The notes below the pieces were generated by a model. That model was not told the origin of the DNA and did not search any database. It saw only the letters and a program-made list of their open reading frames with translations. The position numbers were made by a program, and so were the translations under genes. Below, in pieces: positions 52,710 to 60,762 of a stretch of 64,000 bases of DNA. Source of the DNA: Eutreptiella sp. 'Long Island Sound 2002'. Lineage: Eukaryota > Euglenozoa > Euglenophyceae > Eutreptiales > Eutreptiaceae. The DNA lies in NCBI GenBank assembly GCA_964036045.1, contig OZ038381.1, forward strand, positions 112,890,922 through 112,954,921, read 5' to 3'. How positions within the stretch are numbered: position 1 is the first letter of the stretch; each line of letters begins with the position of its first letter.

Positions 52710-52820
52710 CAGGGCCCTGAATGAGGAAAGCGTAACTTTTTTCGACGTTTTTTTCGACCGAAATTTTTTTTTTTGGTGTAAGTCGCATAAACTTTTTTTT
52801 TTGGCTCAAGTCGCGTATGG
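52710..52820. repeat. Left TIR of the protease element
   Basis: CAGGGCCCTGAATGAGG, then AAGCGTAACTT, GGTGTAAGTCGCATAA and GGCTCAAGTCGCGTATGG, each followed by a T-run. Confidence 0.7.
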
Positions 52821-53213
52821 GGAAAAAAAACCCATTTTTCCAAAAAAAAAAAAAAGGCGGGGAAACACAAGAACGACCCAACAACCACCATTGCTACCGG
52901 AGGAGGTGAAGCATATAGCCCCCACGGACATTTTGGGTACCTCCGGCACGGGTAAAGCAATGGAGCCGTGGCGTGAAGGGTGGTTTTTATACTCATCGCC
53001 GGCAAATGGCGGAAATAACGTGCGACACATGGCGGAATCATGACCGCAAACAAAAAATGCAATTTGCCCTTCGGCCTTTGGCAAGCGGTATCAAAATGAC
53101 TATATTGCTGCCGGCGCCACCGGCTACGAAGCTCAAGCCAGTGATACCACCTGAGTCCGGTCACATGGGGCGAACTACATTCTTCGCATGCAACCATAAT
53201 GGCGTGGGGCCAA

Positions 53214-55472
53214 CTACAAGAAGTCGGCAAACACACGCTTGTAGATCAAATCAGACTTTGTGTCCGATGCCTTCGGCTTTGCATGCGGATTCGTGTTCCG
53301 CGCACAAGCGTTACGGATGTCCTTCACAAGCATCTCTTCCAGCTCTCGAATAAATCGTTTGTCGTTCACCAACCGACCCTCTGCGCCCTTCGGGTACGCC
53401 TCGGGCACCACGAAAAACCTCGGACAGATGAACACGGATGGACGGGCATCATCACTTGTGGGGGGGTTAGAAGAGGAAGTGGACTGCGGGGTTTGTGGAG
53501 GGGCCTTAACATTGCCCTTCACTGACTTCCGATCTTGGGGCACGTCCTCGGAGTTGGAGGCCGGTAAGGGAGGGAATTCTCCCGCCGTCGGCTCCGAGGA
53601 GGAGGCAGCAATGTTGCCCTCGGGTTCCGAAAGAGGATCCTCTTCATCGAAAAGGAGGGGGGAAGTAGATGGGGGCAGGGACTCAGGGTTGGAGGGTGGG
53701 GGAGGAGGAGATTCTCCGGGCTTCCAGCAAGTCAACTCCTTTTCCCGCCCATTCTCCGGGATGGTGCCGGGGACTCGGACGGAGCGATCCGCATTGATGA
53801 TGCGTAGTGCTTCCTTGATGAATCCTTTCGGCAAACGTCTAACAACAACATCGTCCAGGCTTCCCCTTTGGTTGGCCACCTCATCAGAAAGATGCAGCGA
53901 TTGATAGCCACATGACCAACCATCCTCTTGAAAAGCCAAAGCCCGAGCATGTCCGGCAACACCCTTTGAATGGAGGCGCTTCAACATTGGCCGGACCAAA
54001 GAAGTACCACAAAGTGGCTCCCAAATGTGGACTTTGAAGGCCCATACTGGGACTTTGCAGTCAATGGCACAAAGAAACCAATGGAGCCCTTCGCTATCGT
54101 CACTATTAACAATAAACATGTGGCGCCGCCTCCAAGCCAAACGAACAGTTTTATGGTTGTTGCCCTTACTGTCTTCGTACTTCCTCATCCTATTCACGCA
54201 GGACGCAATGTATGTCACCGCCATAGTCCATGCCCGTGGCTCCTCGACCTCATTGTGGTACAACTTGTCGTTCTGCCACGCAACAATGTCCTTGTCGCTT
54301 AACCAATCTCCCACAACGAGAGGCTTGGTTTCATCGACGGGCGTCCGGCGGGTCGCCATCCGTGCTGGAGCCACAGGGATAGCAGTATCCTCCTCCTCGG
54401 AAATGACGGCCATCAACGCCTTGGCTACGTTGGAGGGAGGAGCAAGGACAGGCACCACAGCATCTTGCTCTGGAGTGGCAGTATTTGAAAGCTCGCGCAC
54501 CCTACCAGCTAACGTCTCATACGAGTCCTCCTCATCCTCAACAGGACAAGGGGGCAAGGTAGCTTGCAAGAGGGAATCCACGTCCACCTCTGTTTTCCAC
54601 TTGCGGTACAACCACGCATCCTCATCAGGAGGGATGCGGCCTCGCATGGGGCACTCCACTGTGGTCAAGCAAAAACCACAGCCTTCGCAGTGCATGCACC
54701 TCAGGTACACTTTTCGCTCGCACTGCCCACAAGTCCAAGGGGGGCGGAAAAGGTTCAATTGGTGCCACGTCTTCCTATGCAGGGCGGAGTCGCCTTTGGA
54801 GGGCACTGCCACAGCATCCTCGGACGCATCTGATGCTGCATCATCCGTACTGGATCGCGGACCTCGTTGTTTCGGGCCCTTCTTGTGGGCTAAGTTTGAG
54901 GAAGACTGTTTTGGTGGTTCTGCCCGTGCAGTGACCAAGCGTTCCACACGTCCCAACTTGAAGGGCCGTTGAGCAATCAATTTCCAGGAGTGCTGGGTGG
55001 GAACCTTGAAGCCTGGAACCTTCACAATGTGCCACAAAAGGACGCCTTCGGACATGGCATACGTCCCGTATGTGGGGCAAGTGCAACGCTCTGCGTTGAC
55101 CCGGTGGATTGACAGGAATGCAACAAAATCGTTCCATTGCACCGATTTGCCTTTCTCTATCTTTCGCAATGTCTTATTCCACGACGCCATTGCTGCGGCA
55201 TCAACAAGAGCGTATGTCCTCACCCGCTCGCCGTTGCAACCCCTTTTTTTGGACTTCTCCCCCTGATGAAAAAACAGGGCATCTCCTGCATCCAAAAATG
55301 TGGCCGCCTCGTGAATGGCCTTGCTTTCTTGCCACATCCACGGTTCTGGAAGCGGGGCAAGGCCCGTGAAAGCGTAAGAATACTCAGTCCAGCATTTGCC
55401 GAGGTTAGGAATCCCATCGACAAGAAATTCTGCCAAAGTGGACATGCGATGCTGAGTTTCAAACTTCAGCAT
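53214..55472 (-). CDS. Zinc-cluster / Ulp1-like (C48) cysteine protease protein
   Basis: Intact 752-codon frame from ATG 55472; a second Met at residue 10 could also start it. Residues 1-180 have HCxC-like signatures (HRVNAERCTCPTYG, about 123-136). A Cys-rich cluster lies at 248-274 (CGQC, CMHCEGCGFC, C274), flanked by acidic/Ser-rich linkers. The protease core is at about 440-530: His464 in LHWFLCAID, Glu485 in IWEPLCG, Gln515 in FQEDGWSCG and Cys521, matching the His-Asp/Glu-Gln-Cys order of Ulp1-type proteases. The C-terminus is disordered (Pro/Ser) plus a helical end. Ulp1-like domains are known in several DNA transposons (for example Zisupton/KDZ type), where they may process the transposase or cut SUMO/ubiquitin. 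It lies inside TIRs, so it is element-borne. Promoter candidates are the repeats just upstream. Confidence 0.8.
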   Translation of the reverse strand: MLKFETQHRMSTLAEFLVDGIPNLGKCWTEYSYAFTGLAPLPEPWMWQESKAIHEAATFLDAGDALFFHQGEKSKKRGCNGERVRTYALVDAAAMASWNKTLRKIEKGKSVQWNDFVAFLSIHRVNAERCTCPTYGTYAMSEGVLLWHIVKVPGFKVPTQHSWKLIAQRPFKLGRVERLVTARAEPPKQSSSNLAHKKGPKQRGPRSSTDDAASDASEDAVAVPSKGDSALHRKTWHQLNLFRPPWTCGQCERKVYLRCMHCEGCGFCLTTVECPMRGRIPPDEDAWLYRKWKTEVDVDSLLQATLPPCPVEDEEDSYETLAGRVRELSNTATPEQDAVVPVLAPPSNVAKALMAVISEEEDTAIPVAPARMATRRTPVDETKPLVVGDWLSDKDIVAWQNDKLYHNEVEEPRAWTMAVTYIASCVNRMRKYEDSKGNNHKTVRLAWRRRHMFIVNSDDSEGLHWFLCAIDCKVPVWAFKVHIWEPLCGTSLVRPMLKRLHSKGVAGHARALAFQEDGWSCGYQSLHLSDEVANQRGSLDDVVVRRLPKGFIKEALRIINADRSVRVPGTIPENGREKELTCWKPGESPPPPPSNPESLPPSTSPLLFDEEDPLSEPEGNIAASSSEPTAGEFPPLPASNSEDVPQDRKSVKGNVKAPPQTPQSTSSSNPPTSDDARPSVFICPRFFVVPEAYPKGAEGRLVNDKRFIRELEEMLVKDIRNACARNTNPHAKPKASDTKSDLIYKRVFADFL

Positions 55473-55529
55473 ATTGACACTAGGCTCGGAGGGCGTGGCA
55501 GCGGGGAAGCCCGGGGGTGAGGCACCACT

Positions 55530-55865
55530 TCATAGCGGGGGGCAAAACCAGAAGTGGCCCACAAGTGGGCCAAATGACTACCTCACCCTTGCCGTATCGG
55601 GGATCCCCACCGCTTCAGAGCGGGGGGGCAAAATCAGAAGTGGCCCACAAGTGGGCCAAATGGCTACCTCACCCTTGCCGTTCCGGGGATCCCCACCGCT
55701 TCAGAGCGGGGGGCAAAATCAGAAGTGGCCCACAAGTGGGCAAAGTGGCTACGTCACCCCTGCCGTCTCGGGGATCCCCACCGCTTCAGAGCGGGGGGCA
55801 AAATAAGAAGTGGCGCCCAAAAGAGGGCCGGGATCGCTGCGTAACCCCTGCCGTCTCAGCGATCC
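55530..55865. repeat. 86-bp minisatellite with palindromes
   Basis: Four tandem copies, the last diverged, of an 86-bp unit starting near 55536, 55622, 55707 and 55793. Each unit has TGGCCCACAAGTGGGCCA, GGGGATCCCC and CCGCTTCAGAGCGG, all self-complementary. It begins about 60 bp upstream of the protease ATG. Confidence 0.9.
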
Positions 55866-55956
55866 CCAAAAAGGGGGGGGTAGACATGGCCCACGTTCGG
55901 CCGGGGCAAAAAGGTCTCTAGGGGCTTTCCTTAAGGGCTGTCCTTAACAATAAAAA

Positions 55957-56275
55957 AAAATCTCGTACCTCGCTCTTTTATAAAAAAAGCGTAACTCGCT
56001 TTTTTATAAGAAAAAAAAGCGTAATTCGCTTTTTTATATAAAAAGGCGTAACTCGCTTTTTTATATAAAAAAAGGGCGTAACTCGCTTTTTAATATAAAA
56101 AAGCAGCGTAATTCGCTTTTTTATAAGAAAAAAAAGCGTTACTCGCTTTTTTATACAAAAAAAAGGTGCAATTGGCTTTTTTATATAAAAAAAGAGCGTA
56201 ACTCGCTTTTTTATAAGAAAAAAACCGTAACTCGCTTTTTTATAAAAAAAAAGCGTAACTCGCTTATTTTTTTTT
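55957..56275. repeat. Array of AAAGCG-TAACT-CGCTTT hairpins
   Basis: Nine to ten units of about 30-36 bp, each a palindrome AAAAGCGTAACTCGCTTTTT followed by a TATA-like ATATAAAA or ATAAGAAA. Units are well conserved although spacing varies by a few bases. It lies between the minisatellite and the right TIR of the protease element. Confidence 0.9.
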
Positions 56276-56388
56276 TTCTGTAGGTTGCGTAACAAAAAAA
56301 GCGTAAGTCGCATAACTTTTTTTTTGGCGTAGGTCGCGTCGCAAAAAAAGCGTAAGTCGCGTATCATACATTTTTTAATTTTATTTTT
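56276..56388. repeat. Direct GCGTAAGTCGC repeats internal to the right TIR
   Basis: Three to four plus-orientation copies of the TIR motif (near 56299, 56325, 56350) with A/T runs, opposite in orientation to the TIR itself. Together they form a large imperfect palindrome. Confidence 0.75.
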
Positions 56389-56468
56389 CCACACGCGACT
56401 TACGCCAAAAAAAAAATACGCGACTTACGCCAAAAGAAAAATAAGCGACTTACGCTTGACACGCCCTG
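56389..56468. repeat. Right TIR of the protease element
   Basis: On minus: CAGGGCGTGTC, then AAGCGTAAGTCGC, GGCGTAAGTCGCGTA and GGCGTAAGTCGCGTGTGG with T-runs between. It mirrors the left TIR. Confidence 0.75.
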
Positions 56469-56540
56469 ATTGGTGCACATACAGCATATGGGAGTGCGAT
56501 ACACAAGTCGGTCACAACATGATGTGTATACTTGTCACAT

Positions 56541-56571
56541 GCACATGCACATGCACATGCACAAGACACAT
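56541..56571. repeat. (ACATGC)n microsatellite
   Basis: Five hexamer units. Confidence 0.9.
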
Positions 56572-56639
56572 GCAAGATGGAGACGAGAGCGCCCAATACA
56601 TACATGCATTTTCAACTTGGTTTGTATGTCACTTTGATA

Positions 56640-58141
56640 AGCCTCCATGTTGCCTCGCTTTGCCGTGCCAACAACCACGCAACAAATTTTGGGTCAATGG
56701 AGGTTGGTCTCTTCCGATGCTTGCACCATGATGCTTAGATTCAAGGATACAAAATGGGTCATTTTAGAGACGGCCACGTGGGGAGGTGGAGGTTTCAAAA
56801 CTATGTTCGATTCCACCTCCGGTATCCTCTGTGGTGCACGAAAGACCGCAACGATCGCCCAAGAACGAAACTACCGCTTCGGCACCCGCTCCGTATGTCT
56901 TACTGGGAATCCGTGCGCTTGGTGCGCTTGGCGGCTTTCAAGGACAAGGACAACGCTTTGAGCCTTTAGGGCTTTGAACGGTATGTACTAGTGAATGATC
57001 TTCGCCATTCTACGTGTTCAACCTTCTCTCATGGGTTGCTTTCCCTTTTGGAAACAAGGAACTTAGCGCGGGCGACCGAGGAAGGACAAAACGGAAGGCT
57101 TTTGTGTCGTGTGCTGCAACGTCAAGGCTTCGAAGTTTGAGCCTTTGAAGCCCGAGTTCAAGGCCCGATATAGGGCTAGAGATGGCTTGTACCCGTGTTG
57201 CATCGAGTGTTGGCCAATTGTCGGAAGTGAAGATCAGGGGTCCCCTCCCAAGAAGAGACGGATAACCCCTCCCACCATTCCCCAATCCTCGAAGGATGAA
57301 GTCCGAGAAATAGAGCACGCACCTTGCGATTTGTGCACGCAATAGAGGGCATGGTTCCGCACTTGAGTTGGGAGGGGGGAACGGAGTTGCTAGATTTAGT
57401 TGACCTCATTGATAAGTCCGCAGAAAGTTGTTTGAATTGCATCTTGCTTATTTGGGGCCGTCTCAATGACATTCAGCGAGAGTTGGCCGCTCCTAGTGGC
57501 ATAACCCGGAGGGTGCCTTCTTTCATCTCCCACCAATGAAAACCCTTCCGGATGAGCAACGGGAGGTGGTTTTGCTCATGATTGCAGCGGTGCATGACAC
57601 ATTTCAAACGCATGTTGTGCCTCATGTGAATAACGGTGATGGGTTTACGTCCTCGACCAACCGGGTTGGAGAGACTGTGTTCCGGTACATGCGTGCATGC
57701 TCCGACCGAAATCAGAGCACACGCATGGTGTTGGTAGCATCTCATTTCATTGTGGCCCTTAGCAAGTATGTAAAAATGGTGGTTAGCGAACCATGGCGCA
57801 TGAATCAAGTGATGAATGCAGTCAGCAAGCGGCTTGATTCACCCAAGTGCAGGTACCTGACTTACTGCTACCTTCGGTTGTCTCAATTGGTAAAGGAGAA
57901 AGAGAAGAAGAAGGCGAGGGCTGCAGCAAAGGATGGTAAGAGTAAGCTTCGAGGTAGGCTGGTTGTGGCTAAGTTGCTGCCTAAGGATGTGGGTGATTTG
58001 ACTGTAAAACATCTTAAGAAGGCCACTCGAGGGTTGCGGCATCATGAGCCTGACCTCATTGATTTGTTGCGCTTGAACGTGTACCGTGAGCAGGTGATGA
58101 ACCAATTGGAGGATTGGGTTGGCAATGACAATGTGTGTTGA
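56640..58141 (+). pseudogene. Unknown gene in three frames
   Basis: The longest piece, 57536-58141 (201 codons, MKTLPDEQREVVLLMIAAVH ...), is helical and ends in a basic stretch (KEKEKKKARAAAKDGKSK) and acidic tail. It overlaps by four bases (ATGA) the preceding frame 57324-57539 (GGTELLDLVDLIDKSAESCLN...). Before that, 57109-57345 encodes ASKFEPLKPEFKARYRARDG, CCIEC and a basic PPKKRR nuclear-signal-like run. Further upstream 56754-57125 has another coherent frame (WESVRLVRLAAFKDKDNAL, then GFERYVLVNDLRHSTC) past a TAG. Pieces in order but in changing frames suggest a decayed gene or unannotated introns. No domain recognised. Confidence 0.35.
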
Positions 58142-58507
58142 CCATTTCATGCTTCTTTTGTGCATATGAGTCTTGTGCTGGGGAGGGAGGGAGCCTTCTA
58201 TGCCTTTCTTGCCCATCTTTTCATTTCGGAGGGACGCAGAAATAGGGGTCAGACAGGCAGCAAAAAACCCCCCCTACCCGGGTAGGAGGCCCCGCGACAC
58301 CGACTCGAAAAAGCACCTTTGAACCCTCCACCTAAGAGTTCGGGTCCCAAGCTCGCCGTAGCAACTTTTGGAGTTGCTTTTCGAGCCACATAGCCAAAAC
58401 GGTGGCCGGGGACATTGAGTGCACAAAAAGCAGGGTTTCGGTAGCCCCCGGGCAGGTTTCGGACAAGCTGAAAGGTATCCAAGGACCGACATACCTCAGG
58501 ACCATGC
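58142..58507. other. Spacer, no gene recognised
   Basis: Ordinary sequence with one palindrome CCTACCCGGGTAGG (58269-58282). Nothing supported. Confidence 0.4.
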
Positions 58508-60741
58508 ATGATTCCGGTGTTCACCAGTGGAGCGTTGTGGTTATTAGGGCGATCCCATGCAACGCCCGGCGAACAAGCACTCATTCATGATTTTCAGAAA
58601 AACCTCAACGATAAAAAGTCAAGGCGGCGGCCCTATATGCGATGGCTCGTTAGATCAAGTCTACATAAACAACTCACTGAACCTGCAATCAACGACAGTG
58701 AACGCTGGAGTAAAAACCTCACTGCACGTCGGCTCGACCTGCAGACCTTGGACGCCTTGCGCATCCTAGTCGCTGCCAAACGTGCCTTGCCCCCGTCCAA
58801 ATTTAACCCACTGCAGACGCGCATGCTAACATACCGGCGAGCACACGCACAGATTCCCCTCCCGCGAACCCTCACACTACATGTGCCTTTCGTAGGAAAA
58901 GATGAACGCGTCCTCCTTCGCAAAGCGTGTGCGGATTTCTTTCGGGATACGCCCTATCCTCGGGCTGTAGGGGCGTACATGGCGTCGGTGTTGGGGATAC
59001 CGATGACTATACCGCCAAAGATGTTGCAACTGTGGTGCAAAGACACGTTGAAGGAAAGCTATGCACACTACACGCTCGCGTCCGAGGACAACAATTGGTG
59101 CGGTTGCCAGATGACCATGGGTGAAGAAACCTGTGTCGGTGTGTGCCTGTACCGTAAGGACACCTTGGTCTCTACGTTTGGGAGAAATACCAAGTAGTCC
59201 TGCATGCTCAGAATAATTACACGACGCGCCCATCTAGGTGGCGCTTACACATGAACATCTCCTCCTCCCTTAATGCATTTCGGCAGCAGTTACCAAAAAT
59301 TCGCATTTTTCCTTTCCGGCGATTGGCTGCCACCATGCACGCCATTGTTAATTGTATGTCCGACGGGGAGGCCATACTGCACCGCACACTACCACCTCAG
59401 CATCATATCAGGTCATTCCATGCTGACTACCCCACATGGCTGCCTGTCCAACTCGATAAAAACAGACACTTTTATGCCGTGGTATGTTACGCATTTTTTT
59501 GTAAGCTGGTTGTGAAGAGCATGCGAACGGGAACCTACAGATTGTATCATACGTTCCCGTCGCAAACGCATCTATACACCACGTAGATCGTGTACTTCTA
59601 CACACTGGTTTTATGTATACCTGCTTTGGAGCGTCGTGTGAATGCTCAATACATGAGGGGACAGCTCTCCAAAATGTCCCCAACTCTAAAGCATTTCCGT
59701 CTCACTACATGTCCCCACCTGTCTGTACCTGACGACGATGACAGGGCCACGTGGGACGAGTTCCGCAACCAGGCTTTTCAACATGCAGTTCACCAGGTGA
59801 AAACTGCTGTTCATCGAAATCCGTTCCAGCCAAATCCCTCGCCCCCCCCCCCAGATACGCCTAAGGGAAAAGTGAAACGATGGACAGTACCACGTGTCAT
59901 TCTGTTCCTGAAAAACAAAAGCCTTACCACTACACAGCGCCTCCAGCTAGAACTGGCAAAGCTGCGCGAGATCTTCACACACTCCAGCCATCCACTACGT
60001 CTATTGATGCGGAAAGGAGGCATATGCCTTACTGTGCTGCACGAGGTATATGCTCACACGGGCCTGACTCTAGAAATCCTGGACCAGGCGCACCTTCTCT
60101 AGGGATTCCTGCAGCCACCACGTGCTGAGTATAAACACCTAGGAATACCTGTGGGTGCCTTTGAGCTTGACATTGATCGGATGTCCCCTAGCATCATCCT
60201 TGACCAGGTGCCCCACGCATGGCAATCACTCAGCGACAGGTATGACAAGCTGAATCCCATGCGTAGAGGGGAACATGAGAGGTTCGTCTCGTTGGCAAAA
60301 GGGAACGCCCGTGATATGGACTGTCTTGGTGCGAAAGACAGTCGGTATTTCGATGTTTTTTCTGTGCAGGACATCCACCAGATCATGAAGGTTGATCTGT
60401 TTTTGAACTCTTTTTACCAACTAGGTACAGACCTGTGGGAACACTGCACTGGCGTGGCCATAGGCGGACCCATGTCCGCCCAAAATGCCGACGCCTACCT
60501 CATGGCCATCGAAAGTACCATACCATGGGGGCAATTTATTCCAAGCCATGTAAAGTTGGGAAGGTTTAGGGACAACATTTTCTGCATCTGTCCATTACAT
60601 GAAAGTCCATACTGGATGTCTAAGGTCAAGCATGATCTGTCCATCCTCTATCGCCTTGACCTCTTTGTGTCACAATGGAACACGCAGGCAGAAGTTTGTG
60701 TTTCTTGGAGGTTCAGGTGGAGTGCCAAGGGGAAAGTATTG
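58508..60741 (+). pseudogene. Penelope-like reverse transcriptase, decayed
   Basis: 58508-59197 holds a basic N-terminal region (RRPYMRWLVRSSLHKQL ..., CGC...CVGVC Cys pairs). A frameshift near 59175 leads into a frame running to 60741 with TAG codons at 59584 and 60100. Visible RT blocks are LDKNRHFYAVVC (the DKG-type motif of Penelope-like RTs), FELDIDRMSPSI (motif A, catalytic Asp), GVAIGGPMSAQNADAYLMAIE (motif B) and LGRFRDNIFCI in place of the YxDD box. The thumb motif KFVFLEVQVE appears in a shifted frame near 60690-60720. The element stops at a (GTAA)n run, losing its 3' part. Penelope-like RTs prime from target ends or nicks cut by a GIY-YIG nuclease; a candidate lies at 48.7 kb. Confidence 0.7.
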
Positions 60742-60762
60742 AGTAAGTAAGTAAGTAAGTAA
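60742..60762. repeat. (GTAA)5 microsatellite at element junction
   Basis: Directly abuts the RT remnant on the left and GC-rich DNA on the right. Confidence 0.9.

Larger units (their letters stand above)
52710..56468 (-). mobile_element. TIR element encoding a Ulp1-like protease
   Basis: Both ends start CAGGGC and carry three spaced copies of a GCGTAAGTCGCRT-like motif separated by T-runs (left 52710-52820, right 56389-56468 inverted). The motif order, T-runs and the final CGTRTGG-AAAAA block agree on both sides, so these are long terminal inverted repeats. The interior holds the 752-aa protease gene, an 86-bp minisatellite, a hairpin array and a C-rich spacer. No DDE or other transposase is seen, so it may be non-autonomous or use an unrecognised enzyme. 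The flanking 8 bases do not match, so no target duplication was found. Confidence 0.65.

Noticed and set aside
53260-53904. Plus-strand ORF opposite the protease gene
   Set aside because: Shadow of the minus-strand gene, with no independent features.
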